In this document: piece by piece, positions 1-7,501 of the stretch
How positions within the stretch are numbered: position 1 is the first letter of the stretch
Layout: each line of letters begins with the position of its first letter
Source of the DNA: Oscillospiraceae bacterium
GTDB lineage: Bacteria > Bacillota_A > Clostridia > Oscillospirales > CAG-272
Length of the DNA stretch: 23,060 nt
Assembly (NCBI GenBank): GCA_015064195.1
Contig: SVSO01000018.1
Location: forward strand, 1 to 23,060
Reading direction: 5' to 3'
Translations under genes and position numbers: made by a program
Notes under the pieces: model-generated
Database searches by the model: none
What the model was told of the DNA's origin: nothing
The model's input: only the letters and a program-made list of their open reading frames with translations

Positions 1-405
1 ATGCTCACAGATGACCGCCCACTTTTTGAAATCCTTCGGCGGCCAGATGCCGTACTTCTTGGTGCCGTGCTCGATCTTCTGTCCCAGACGGAAGAAAACC
101 TTCGTGCCGGCCATCATGATCTTTTCGCAGTATTCGGCGGTGTAATGGAAGTCGTAGGATGCGGGATCGTTTTCATCGGCGTCGAAATTCGGGAATACCG
201 CGGTGATGTCCACCGTATGCTCGCCGCCGTAGCTTGAACAGAATGCGGCATCGTGGGTGCGCGCGTATGGGATCTTCGCGGCGGTGTAGGTGTCAAGATT
301 GCCGGAATTCTGATCGGCATTCTTGGTGAAGATCGGGCCGTTGTTGACCGCGTTCATTGGCTTGATTTTGCCCGCGGATTCGCTGAAATTGATGGTAAGC
401 TTCAT
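1..405 (-). CDS. GH39-like glycoside hydrolase, N-terminal part (runs off window)
   Basis: The frame is open from ATG at 405 to the window edge, giving 135 codons without the C-terminus. AAAGGAGA precedes the start. The visible protein has no signal peptide, so it is probably cytoplasmic. It begins MKLTINFSES, then NNGPIF, IPYARTHDAAF and KVFFRLGQKIEH. I recognise these as the N-terminal part of TIM-barrel glycosidases annotated GH39-like or cellulase-like in gut Clostridia. The catalytic acid/base (NEP region) and the nucleophile lie outside the window, so activity cannot be judged. It sits 21 nt after the SBP1 stop, in the same operon, which fits binding of a glycoside followed by intracellular hydrolysis. 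The family call rests on remembered similarity; the substrate is unknown. Confidence 0.6.
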   Translation of the reverse strand, partial: MKLTINFSESAGKIKPMNAVNNGPIFTKNADQNSGNLDTYTAAKIPYARTHDAAFCSSYGGEHTVDITAVFPNFDADENDPASYDFHYTAEYCEKIMMAGTKVFFRLGQKIEHGTKKYGIWPPKDFKKWAVICEH

Positions 406-426
406 GGAAGGGTCTCCTTTGATTGT

Positions 427-1950
427 TTATTCCTGTCCGACTGCTAAAATATCCTCGACCATTTTTTCCATATCCGAAAAAGCTTTCGATTCGATGGAAG
501 CATATTTGCTGGAGAAGTTGTTTTCCTTTGCTTTCATGACATCGTAAACGATGGTCTTGAGGCCGGAGATACCGTAGATCAGCGCGGTTTCGTAGTAAAT
601 ATTGCCGAAGATGATGTCCAGCATATCGGCGCTGTCTTCATCATAGGTGTACTTGGTCTTGCAGGATACCTCAATGTAGGCGGGCAGGGAGGTGTTATAC
701 GCCTCTGCGCCGAGTGCTTCCAGCATGAAGGCGGAGAAGTCCGGCGTTGCGGAAGTGGACGGAATGCCTACCAGCATTGCATAGCGGTCTGCGAGATTGA
801 TGTAGCCATCCTGCGCCTCGTCATACTTCGGGAAGGGGAGAATGCCGTAGTCGTCGATGGAGTTGGCAGAGCGGCTGGAAAGGGAGTGCGGGAAGCAGCC
901 GGTAAACAGTGCGCGGCCTGCATTGAAGACCTGACCGGAGAAGCTCCAATAGCTGGACCATGTTTCCGGAAGCTTCTTGCCGTTCCACTCATCGCAGGAG
1001 GAGCCGACATAGTCAACTGCGGTAATGGAGAGGACCTTATCGAGAACATCAATGGTGCGCTCGGAGTTGATGACGATCTGATAGCCCGCGTCGGTGCTCT
1101 TGAGAGTCTGGATGCCGCCGCCGGTGGCCAGTGCCCAGCCGCCGTTGTAGGAGTCCAGCGTGATGCCGAATACGTCATCGGTGTCCACTTCACCGTTGCT
1201 GTTGATGTCGTTGGCGACTGCCATGCAGCCTTCCTTCATCATATCCAGCGTCCATTTGCCGTCGCGAACAGCATCGAAATAGTTCGGCAGCTTGTATTCG
1301 TCAACCAGACGCTTGTTGAAGTTGAGGATGTAGGCGCGGTTCTTATCGCGGAGGGTGAAATCGTTGTTGGTGAAGAACAGGCGGCCCTCCACCTCCATGC
1401 GCTCGTTGACCTCGGGATTCCACCAAGCCTTGGAGAAATCGATGTAGTCCAGCTCGTTGAGATCGTAGAAGATGCCCTCACGTGCCAGCGTGCCGATGCC
1501 GTCAATGGCGCAGAATGCCAGATCATAGAGATCCTCGCCGGCCATGGCATACTTGCGGATCGCGCTGACCATGGCATCGCCGCCGGTATTTGCGTTATGC
1601 TTCGTTTCGACAATTTTCACATTGTAGCGGTCTTCGATGGCCACATTGCGGCGGAAGATGGCATCGTTGACAACCTCGCCGTTCTCCGATTCAACGGCCA
1701 CTTCAAAGGTGGAGAACTGGGTGTTGACATCGTTCTGCATTCCGAAAACGTGGAATTCCTCGCCGCCCCAGTCCTTGTCGGGAAGGTCGCTGATCTCTGC
1801 GGGATCGATCGCTTCGGTGGTTTCTGCGGGATCGGTGGATGCGGTCGTATCGGTCGTGCCTGTGTCACCGCCGCAGGCTGCAAGGGAAGTCATCATCGCC
1901 GCTGCAAGCAGGGCTGCTATGGTTCTGCTGGTATTGCGAGTGTCTTTCAT
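427..1950 (-). CDS. SBP1: extracellular sugar-binding lipoprotein (ABC transporter, CUT1-like)
   Basis: This is a 507-aa precursor. ATG at 1950 is chosen because AAAGGAG sits 7 nt upstream and a consensus promoter lies at 2017-2045; the frame is open further upstream but has no ribosome site. It has a basic N-terminus, a hydrophobic stretch, and a lipobox LAAC with the lipidated Cys at about residue 26. A Thr/Asp/Ala/Pro-rich linker tethers it to the outer membrane face. Near the middle is an EF-hand-like loop (DINSNGEVDTDD) also seen in the paralogs here. Members of this family capture carbohydrates for an ABC importer. The GH39-like gene follows in the same transcript, which suggests its ligand is a glycoside. 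No permease is nearby. It is the most divergent of the five paralogs. Confidence 0.85.
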   Translation of the reverse strand: MKDTRNTSRTIAALLAAAMMTSLAACGGDTGTTDTTASTDPAETTEAIDPAEISDLPDKDWGGEEFHVFGMQNDVNTQFSTFEVAVESENGEVVNDAIFRRNVAIEDRYNVKIVETKHNANTGGDAMVSAIRKYAMAGEDLYDLAFCAIDGIGTLAREGIFYDLNELDYIDFSKAWWNPEVNERMEVEGRLFFTNNDFTLRDKNRAYILNFNKRLVDEYKLPNYFDAVRDGKWTLDMMKEGCMAVANDINSNGEVDTDDVFGITLDSYNGGWALATGGGIQTLKSTDAGYQIVINSERTIDVLDKVLSITAVDYVGSSCDEWNGKKLPETWSSYWSFSGQVFNAGRALFTGCFPHSLSSRSANSIDDYGILPFPKYDEAQDGYINLADRYAMLVGIPSTSATPDFSAFMLEALGAEAYNTSLPAYIEVSCKTKYTYDEDSADMLDIIFGNIYYETALIYGISGLKTIVYDVMKAKENNFSSKYASIESKAFSDMEKMVEDILAVGQE

Positions 1951-2016
1951 GATATTACTCCTTTGCGATTGTAATGTTGCGAAATTCTTTCGGGAATTTT
2001 GCCTTTCACACCTCTT

Positions 2017-2045
2017 ATTATACACGATTTCCTTACTTATGTCAA
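2017..2045 (-). promoter_or_regulatory. SBP1 promoter (sigma-A type)
   Basis: On the minus strand the -35 is TTGACA (2045-2040) and the -10 is TATAAT (2022-2017), a perfect consensus pair with a 17-bp spacer. The transcript should start near 2010, leaving a leader of about 60 nt. The 14 bases AAATCGTGTATAAT at its downstream end recur in the same register in the SBP2 promoter. Confidence 0.8.
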
Positions 2046-2130
2046 GGGGAACTTGGCAATTTCGTCCGAATAAACATAAGAGTGGATTTATTTTATGTGA
2101 AAATGACCAAACAAAATTGGAGAATAGTGG

Positions 2131-2167
2131 AAAAAGCAGATGCCGCACTTGGATGCAGCATCTGCTT
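2131..2167 (-). terminator. Terminator of the AraC regulator gene
   Basis: The arms AAGCAGATGC (2134-2143) and GCATCTGCTT (2158-2167) form a perfect 10-bp stem with a 14-nt loop. Read on the minus strand, the stem is followed by a T run (2135-2131). It lies 24 nt beyond the AraC stop codon and upstream of the SBP1 promoter, insulating SBP1 from read-through. Confidence 0.7.
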
Positions 2168-2190
2168 ACGATATGATAATTATGGTAAGA

Positions 2191-3063
2191 TTATTCCTTG
2201 TGATAGCGTTTGTTCAGAAGGGCATTGCGTGTATCGGCGATCATGGCGTATTTGTGGGGCGGGCATCCGACGGCGGCGGAAAAGCAGTGGGCGAAGTGGC
2301 TGGGGCTTGAAAATCCGCACAGCTCTGCCGTCTCCTGCACCGTATGCCCCATGCGCAGACAGCGACGGGCATTGGTCAGCCGCGCATTTTTCAGATATTC
2401 GCCCACGGTCAGCCCCGTCACCTTGTGAAAGATGCGCACTAACTTGGCGCGGCTGATGAAAAATCGGTCGGCAAGCTCATCGAGGGTGAACTGCTGGGGA
2501 TAATTTTCGTTCAGATATACGCAGATCCGGTAGACCAGCTCCTTCGTGCCCGTGGACGGCGGATTGCGGTCTGCCTGCTCATCCGGCGCGTGGATGCTCT
2601 GCAGATGTGCCAGCTCAAACAGCCCGGCTGACAGCAGCATCCGGAGCTGAGACTGGCGGTGATCGGTGTCCGGCACATTCATGAGCAGCTCCACATAGGG
2701 CTTCAGCTGTTCATATTCTGCTCCGGTCAGCTCCAGAACGGCAAATTCCGCCGGAAAAGGCGGTGTGTCAGCCGCAAGGAGCTCCAGATCCTCCGGCGAA
2801 AAATGGATGCGGTAATAGGGCTGGGACTGATGGTTGAGGTGGAAATGCGGGACATTGACGGGATAGAACACCACAAAAGGCGCGGCGGCTTTGACGATGC
2901 TGTTTTCGCATAGGATGGTGGCAGTGCCGCTCTCCAGAATCATGATCTGATAATAGCTGTGTCGATGCTCCACATACAGACGGTCAAGCTCCCCGAGATT
3001 GTTAGGAAAATCGCTTAGTGTGTATCTGTAATCCGCCGTCAGGGTCTGATCGATGCTGATCAA
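2191..3063 (-). CDS. AraC-family regulator with N-terminal cupin (TTG start)
   Basis: This is a 290-aa protein. The N-terminal AraC-binding cupin carries HRHSYYQ at about residues 33-39 and later VPHFHLNHQ. The C-terminal double helix-turn-helix starts near residue 190 and includes FTLDELADRFFISRAKLVRIF and ETAELCGFSSPSHFAHCF. The TTG at 3063 is preferred over ATG at 3099 because the ATG lies inside the -10 box of a perfect promoter, so it would not be transcribed. The TTG has GGAGGTGA 7 nt upstream. Cupin-AraC proteins bind a sugar and switch a nearby uptake or degradation operon. Its position between SBP1 and SBP2, whose promoters share sequence with this region, makes those two genes the likely targets. 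This is inference. Confidence 0.88.
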   Translation of the reverse strand: MISIDQTLTADYRYTLSDFPNNLGELDRLYVEHRHSYYQIMILESGTATILCENSIVKAAAPFVVFYPVNVPHFHLNHQSQPYYRIHFSPEDLELLAADTPPFPAEFAVLELTGAEYEQLKPYVELLMNVPDTDHRQSQLRMLLSAGLFELAHLQSIHAPDEQADRNPPSTGTKELVYRICVYLNENYPQQFTLDELADRFFISRAKLVRIFHKVTGLTVGEYLKNARLTNARRCLRMGHTVQETAELCGFSSPSHFAHCFSAAVGCPPHKYAMIADTRNALLNKRYHKE

Positions 3064-3070
3064 GCCGTGC

Positions 3071-3078
3071 TCACCTCC
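3071..3078 (-). promoter_or_regulatory. Ribosome binding site fixing the AraC TTG start
   Basis: GGAGGTGA on the minus strand ends 7 nt before TTG at 3063. The upstream ATG at 3099 has no such site and overlaps the promoter, so this site decides the start. Confidence 0.7.
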
Positions 3079-3097
3079 GTTTGAAATCACTTCATTC

Positions 3098-3126
3098 ATT
3101 ATAGCACATCCCGGGAAAGCTGTCAA
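3098..3126 (-). promoter_or_regulatory. AraC regulator promoter (sigma-A type)
   Basis: On the minus strand TTGACA (3126-3121) and TATAAT (3103-3098) are separated by 17 bp, and TGC precedes the -10 (extended type). The predicted start near 3091 gives a leader of about 30 nt. It is divergent from the SBP2 promoter, with 41 bp between the two -35 boxes. That gap holds a direct repeat of CGATTT at 3137 and 3146 (9-bp period), a candidate regulator site. Confidence 0.8.
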
Positions 3127-3167
3127 GGGAATGAGCCGATTTCGACGATTTTTGAGCTGTACAGGCA

Positions 3168-3196
3168 TTGTATTATGTCCGCAAATCGTGTATAAT
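3168..3196 (+). promoter_or_regulatory. SBP2 promoter
   Basis: A weak -35 TTGTAT (3168-3173) is followed by 17 bp and a perfect TATAAT (3191-3196). The poor -35 suggests dependence on an activator, plausibly the adjacent AraC protein. The bases AAATCGTG just before the -10 match the SBP1 promoter exactly and in register. Confidence 0.65.
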
Positions 3197-3227
3197 GTTA
3201 ATACCATTATTGAGAGGAGCTTTCACA

Positions 3228-4694
3228 ATGTCAAAGAAAATCGTAACATTTCTGCTGCTTGCATCCATGCTGACCGCGCTTTCCTGCGGAGAGTCCGCAT
3301 CGGGACAGACGGACACGTCGGCTGATACGGAAACGACGACCGCGCCCGAAACTGCGGAATATACCGCACCCGAAGTCAACTATGACGGCGCGGAGTTTTT
3401 CATCATGGATCAGGACTCCACCAGCAATACAAACTGGCTCTGTTTGCAGTATCATACCATTTCGGCTGAGGAGGAAAACGGTGAGCCCATCAACGATGCG
3501 CAGTACCGCTCTCTGCGGAAAGCGGAGGAAGATCTGAACATCAAGATCAACTGCGTCATGCCGGGCAGCCGCCTGAAGACCCTCCGCAATACGGTCATGG
3601 CGCAGGATGACGAATATGATATCGTCACAACGACTTCCGCCGGCACACTTGCATCCGAAGCCGGCCTTGTTACCGACCTCGCGGCCATCGATTCGCTGGA
3701 TCTGTCCGCCAGCTGGTGGCAGCAGAATGCCATCGAGTCCTTCACGCTGAACGGCAAGCTGAAGGTGCTTATTGGCGACATCACGCCCTATACTTACTTC
3801 TCGCCCATCATTTTCTACTTCAACAAGCAGGTCGTGGATGAGTTCAAGCTGGAGAATCCCTATGATCTCGTGCGCTCCGGCGACTGGACGCTGGCGAAGG
3901 TGTATGAAATGAGCCGTGCAGTGGCATATGACCTCAACGGCGATAACAAAATGGATGTGGAGGACCGCTTCGGTACGGCTGAGCAGTCGGTGCTGGTATC
4001 GGATCTGCTGTTGGCTTCCGGTGAGCGGTATGCGGTTCAGAACAGCGACGGCGATGTTGAGCTTGTGCTGAACAATGAGCGCGCGGCAAGCGTTATCTCC
4101 GACGCGGTGAAATTCCTGCGGGACGATGAGGTCAACAACCGCGCTGACCGGTTTACTGGAAAATACACGAACGTATACTCCCATCTCCATGTGCCCATGT
4201 TCAAGAACAATCAGCTTCTGTTCAACTTCCAGCAGCTGCTTGTAACCTTCGAGCTGCGCAGTATGGAAGCGGATTTCGGCGTGCTTCCCGTGCCGAAATA
4301 TGATAAGGAGCAGAAGGAATACTATACGCCGATGAGCACCACATGGGCAGAATTCGTGGCAGTTCCCACCACCAATCAGGAGCTTGAGCTGGCCGGTCAT
4401 GTGCTGAATGCGCTGGGCTACTATGGTCAGCAGTACATCAAGCCCGCGTTCATCGATACCACCGTCGTTGCGAAATCCCTGCGCGATGAGGATTCGGTGG
4501 AAATGCTGGAGCTTATCATGAATTCCATCGTTTACGATATCGGCATCTACTTTGACTGGGGCGGACTGGCATCCAAGGTCAACGCCCTCGGATCAGGCAA
4601 CAAGCCCGACGGCTTTGCATCCATGTACGCCGGCGCAGAATCCGCGGCAAAGGAAGCGATGAACAAGACGCTGGAGCTTCTTGCGGAAGAATAA
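3228..4694 (+). CDS. SBP2: extracellular sugar-binding lipoprotein
   Basis: This is a 488-aa precursor starting at ATG 3228, with AGGAG at 3215-3219. An earlier in-frame ATG is rejected because it lies upstream of the -10 box. The signal sequence ends ALSC, with the lipidated Cys at about residue 20; residue -3 is Ala rather than the usual Leu. A Thr/Glu/Asp linker follows. Shared family blocks are QDDEYDI, SASWWQQNAIESFTLNGK, GDWTLAKVYEMSR and an EF-hand-like loop DLNGDNKMDVED (3930-3965) that may hold calcium. It is a close paralog of SBP3 directly downstream, and both end LELLAEE. It is its own transcription unit with promoter and terminator. The role is carbohydrate capture for an ABC importer; ligand unknown. 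Confidence 0.85.
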   Translation: MSKKIVTFLLLASMLTALSCGESASGQTDTSADTETTTAPETAEYTAPEVNYDGAEFFIMDQDSTSNTNWLCLQYHTISAEEENGEPINDAQYRSLRKAEEDLNIKINCVMPGSRLKTLRNTVMAQDDEYDIVTTTSAGTLASEAGLVTDLAAIDSLDLSASWWQQNAIESFTLNGKLKVLIGDITPYTYFSPIIFYFNKQVVDEFKLENPYDLVRSGDWTLAKVYEMSRAVAYDLNGDNKMDVEDRFGTAEQSVLVSDLLLASGERYAVQNSDGDVELVLNNERAASVISDAVKFLRDDEVNNRADRFTGKYTNVYSHLHVPMFKNNQLLFNFQQLLVTFELRSMEADFGVLPVPKYDKEQKEYYTPMSTTWAEFVAVPTTNQELELAGHVLNALGYYGQQYIKPAFIDTTVVAKSLRDEDSVEMLELIMNSIVYDIGIYFDWGGLASKVNALGSGNKPDGFASMYAGAESAAKEAMNKTLELLAEE

Positions 4695-4697
4695 ACA

Positions 4698-4729
4698 AAA
4701 ACGAGCTGTCCGTCCGGGCAGCTCGTTTT
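4698..4729 (+). terminator. SBP2 terminator
   Basis: A perfect 11-bp inverted repeat, AAAACGAGCTG (4698-4708) and CAGCTCGTTTT (4719-4729), with a 10-nt loop and a terminal T run starts 3 nt after the SBP2 stop. Confidence 0.88.
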
Positions 4730-4764
4730 AAAATGGAAGATTGCATTTTATAGATGTGATTTAC

Positions 4765-4793
4765 TTGACAAATTGATGAAAATATGCTATAAT
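4765..4793 (+). promoter_or_regulatory. SBP3 promoter (extended -10 consensus)
   Basis: TTGACA (4765-4770), a 17-bp spacer and TATAAT (4788-4793) preceded by TGC form a full-consensus extended promoter. The leader is about 45 nt. Confidence 0.82.
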
Positions 4794-4843
4794 TTAAGAT
4801 AGCAATATATTAATTTTGATTAATATCACAAGGAGACAATGCA

Positions 4844-6319
4844 ATGTACACACGCAAGCTTACAGCAATTCTTCTGTTTGCCGCGATGCTGGCAACGCTT
4901 TCCTGCGGGGAAGCCGCACCGGTTCAGACGGACACATCCGCCGCCGATACGGACACGACGACTGCGGCCGAAACCGGCGAATACACCGTGCCTGATGTGG
5001 ATTATGGCGGCGCGGAGTTTGTCATTCTGGAGCAGGATACCAATCAGTACAACAACTGGATCTGTCAGAAATATTATTCCATCGTCGCGGAGGAAGAAAA
5101 CGGCGACCCCATCAACGATGCCATGTACCGCACGGTTCGTCAGACCGAGGAAGAGCTGAATGTGGACATCACCTATCAGATCTCGCAGAAGCGGCTGGAG
5201 GAAATGCGGAAGATGGTCTTGGCGCAGGACGATGAGTACGACCTCATCACCCATAACAACGCAGGTACGATCTCAGCAGAGGAAGGCCTCGCGGTCGATT
5301 TCGGCTCCATCGACACCATTGATCTGTCCGCCAGCTGGTGGCAGCAGAATGCGGTGGAATCCTTCACGCTGAACGGTCAGGTGAAAGCGCTCATCGGCGA
5401 TATTACGCCCCAAACCTATTTCGCGCCCATCATGTTTTTCTTCAACAAAGCTGTGGCGGAGGAGTTCAAGCTGGGCAATCTCTATGACCTTGTGCGCTCC
5501 GGCGACTGGACGCTGGCGAAGGCCTATGAAATGAGCCGCACGGTGGCGGCGGATCTCAACGGCGACAACAAAATGGACGAAAACGACCGGTACGGCACGG
5601 CATTGCAGGATACGCTGGTGACGGATCTGCTCATCGGCGGCGGCGGACGGTTCGCGGTTCAGAATAACGACGGCGGCATCGATCTGGTGCTGAACAATGA
5701 GCGGAATGCCAGCATTATTGCCGATGCGGTCACATTCATCCGCGACGACAATGTGAACTGCCGCGCTCAGCTCTATACGAACAAGAGCTGGAAAAACGTG
5801 TTCGCGCATCTGCATATTCCCATGTTCAAGAACAATCAGCTGCTGTTCAACTTCAACCAGCTGCTGATCACCTTCGAGCTTCGCAGCATGGATGCGGATT
5901 TCGGTGTGATCCCCATGCCGAAATATGATAAGGAGCAGGCAGAATATTTCACGCCCATCAGCTTGTCGTGGGCGGAATTCATCAGCATTCCTACCACCAA
6001 TCAGGAGCTGGACATGGCGGGTCATGTGCTGGATTCCCTCGGCTATTACGGCCAGCAGTATGTCACCCCCGCGTTCATCGACATCACTGTCAAGGACAAA
6101 TCGCTCCGTGACGAGGATTCGGTGGAAATGCTGGAGCTTATCATGGGCAATGTGGTATACGACCTTGGCGTTGTGTACGACTGGGGCAGCCTGAGATCCG
6201 GTGTGAACGGTCTCGGCGGCAGCAACAAGCCGAACGGCTTTGCATCCATGTATGCATCCAAAGAAAAGTCAGCTCTGGCCGGCATCGAACAAACGCTGGA
6301 GCTTCTTGCGGAAGAATAA
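4844..6319 (+). CDS. SBP3: extracellular sugar-binding lipoprotein, tandem paralog of SBP2
   Basis: This is a 491-aa precursor starting at ATG 4844 after AAGGAG. The signal peptide ends TLSC, with Cys at about residue 21. An Asp/Thr-rich linker precedes the ligand-binding fold. It matches SBP2 almost block for block: SASWWQQNAVESFTLNGQ, GDWTLAKAYEMSR, the EF-hand-like loop DLNGDNKMDEND (5552-5587), RDEDSVEMLELIM and a C-terminus ending LELLAEE. The last bases up to the stop are identical to SBP2, so the pair arose by tandem duplication. Its promoter is much stronger than that of SBP2, so the two copies may be expressed under different conditions. No transporter membrane component follows; the next gene is convergent nagA. 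Confidence 0.85.
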   Translation: MYTRKLTAILLFAAMLATLSCGEAAPVQTDTSAADTDTTTAAETGEYTVPDVDYGGAEFVILEQDTNQYNNWICQKYYSIVAEEENGDPINDAMYRTVRQTEEELNVDITYQISQKRLEEMRKMVLAQDDEYDLITHNNAGTISAEEGLAVDFGSIDTIDLSASWWQQNAVESFTLNGQVKALIGDITPQTYFAPIMFFFNKAVAEEFKLGNLYDLVRSGDWTLAKAYEMSRTVAADLNGDNKMDENDRYGTALQDTLVTDLLIGGGGRFAVQNNDGGIDLVLNNERNASIIADAVTFIRDDNVNCRAQLYTNKSWKNVFAHLHIPMFKNNQLLFNFNQLLITFELRSMDADFGVIPMPKYDKEQAEYFTPISLSWAEFISIPTTNQELDMAGHVLDSLGYYGQQYVTPAFIDITVKDKSLRDEDSVEMLELIMGNVVYDLGVVYDWGSLRSGVNGLGGSNKPNGFASMYASKEKSALAGIEQTLELLAEE

Positions 6320-6357
6320 AAATCATGACCACCGGATTCGCCGGTGGTCATGATTTT
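6319..6357. terminator. Bidirectional terminator between SBP3 and nagA
   Basis: A perfect 17-bp inverted repeat, with left arm 6319-6335 and right arm 6341-6357, has a 5-nt loop and is flanked by A and T runs. It overlaps the stop codons of both convergent genes and can end transcription from either side. Confidence 0.9.
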
Positions 6358-7501
6358 ATACGACTTTTTTTCCGCCAACATAGGCGTGCTTTACGTTGAT
6401 GCCCTCGTCGAATACGATCACATCGGCATCGTAACCGGCGGCGAGATTGCCCTTGTTCACGCCCATGATGCGGGCGGGAACGGCGGTGATCATCTTCACT
6501 GCGTCAACGATGGAGAATCCGGCTTCTCCGGTGACAACGCGCACCAGCCGGTCGGTGGTGGCGATGCTTCCGGCAAAGGCGGAGCGGTCGAGGAGCCGGC
6601 ATACGCCTTCCTCGATGATGAATTCCGTGGCCATCATTTTTCCGCGGGTCACATTCGTACCGGCGAGATGGAGACTGTCCGTGACCAGTGCCACGTGATC
6701 CGTACCCTTCGCCTTGACGATGAGGCGGATCAGCTCCGGCGGCAGATGCTTGCCGTCCGCGATGATCTCCGCATCGATGTCATCCCGCAGGAGCGCGGTT
6801 TCGATGACACCGGGGCGGCGGAAGCCCTGATCGCGGGTGACGGTGGAGGTGGCGGAATAGAGATGGGTTACGAGCGAGCATCCGTTTTCGATGGCGGCCA
6901 CCATGTCTGAATAGATGGCATCCGTGTGGCCGGCGGAGACGACGATGCCGTGCCCTGCGAGATAACGGCAAAGCTCACCGTCCGTATCGTTTTCCGGCGC
7001 ATAGGTCCAGCGCGCGATGACGTCACCGAACCGCTCCACCAGCGGCTTGTATTCCGCGGGATTGGGCGGCGTGATGAAATCGGGGGATTGGGCACCGCAC
7101 TGCTTGGCGGACAGATAGGGACCTTCCATGTGCGCGCCGAGGATGTTGGAGAGCAGACGCTCATCCTTCTGTGCCGCGGCGATGGATTCCACTGCGCTCT
7201 CCATGACGCTCATGGGAGCGGCGGAGATGGTGGGGCAGATGGAGGTCGTGCCGTGGGAGAGATGGAAGTTGCAGGCGTTGATCACATCCTCCGGCGTACC
7301 GGAGAAGTCATAGCCCGCGCCTCCGTGGGTGTGAATGTCGATGAAGCCGGGGGAGACGTAATCGTTGCCCGCATCAAGCTCGGAGTCGAAGGGCAGATCC
7401 TCCGCCGTGACTGCGGTGATCCTGCCGTCGTTCATGTAAACATAACCGTCAAAAATTCCGTCCGTCAGCAGAATTCTGCGGCTTTTGATGCGCGCCGTCA
7501 T
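6356..7501 (-). CDS. nagA: N-acetylglucosamine-6-phosphate deacetylase
   Basis: This 381-aa amidohydrolase is of normal family length. NagA removes acetate from N-acetylglucosamine 6-phosphate in the cytoplasm. Visible motifs are DIHTHG (metal-site His57 and His59), HMEGPYL (metal-ligand Glu126), SAGHT (His192), THLYSAT (His213), ADGKH (His252) and LVTDS with the catalytic Asp275. FAGSIATTDRLVR matches the usual LAGS block. The ATG overlaps the nagB stop by 4 nt (ATGA), giving translational coupling. It is the last gene of a five-gene operon and shares a terminator with SBP3. HLYSATST replaces the commoner HLFNAMS, and SLHLAG replaces the usual AMxAAG. The substrate could therefore be a related N-acetyl-hexosamine phosphate. 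Confidence 0.88.
   Translation of the reverse strand: MTARIKSRRILLTDGIFDGYVYMNDGRITAVTAEDLPFDSELDAGNDYVSPGFIDIHTHGGAGYDFSGTPEDVINACNFHLSHGTTSICPTISAAPMSVMESAVESIAAAQKDERLLSNILGAHMEGPYLSAKQCGAQSPDFITPPNPAEYKPLVERFGDVIARWTYAPENDTDGELCRYLAGHGIVVSAGHTDAIYSDMVAAIENGCSLVTHLYSATSTVTRDQGFRRPGVIETALLRDDIDAEIIADGKHLPPELIRLIVKAKGTDHVALVTDSLHLAGTNVTRGKMMATEFIIEEGVCRLLDRSAFAGSIATTDRLVRVVTGEAGFSIVDAVKMITAVPARIMGVNKGNLAAGYDADVIVFDEGINVKHAYVGGKKVV

Noticed and set aside
886..1974. Long plus-strand open frame of 362 codons opposite SBP1
   Set aside because: It lies wholly antisense to a clear lipoprotein gene, has no ribosome site or recognisable domain, and similar long antisense frames occur opposite other GC-rich genes here.
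1951..2148. N-terminal extension of SBP1 by 66 residues
   Set aside because: It would place a non-signal sequence before a normal lipoprotein signal peptide, and it covers the promoter region.
3099..3207. Upstream ATG starts for the AraC gene
   Set aside because: ATG 3099 lies in the -10 box, and the earlier ones are upstream of the promoter, so they cannot be in the transcript.
3231..4400. Minus-strand open frame of 389 codons opposite SBP2
   Set aside because: Antisense to SBP2 with no family signature and no promoter; the same kind of frame appears opposite SBP3 and SBP5, as expected from codon usage.
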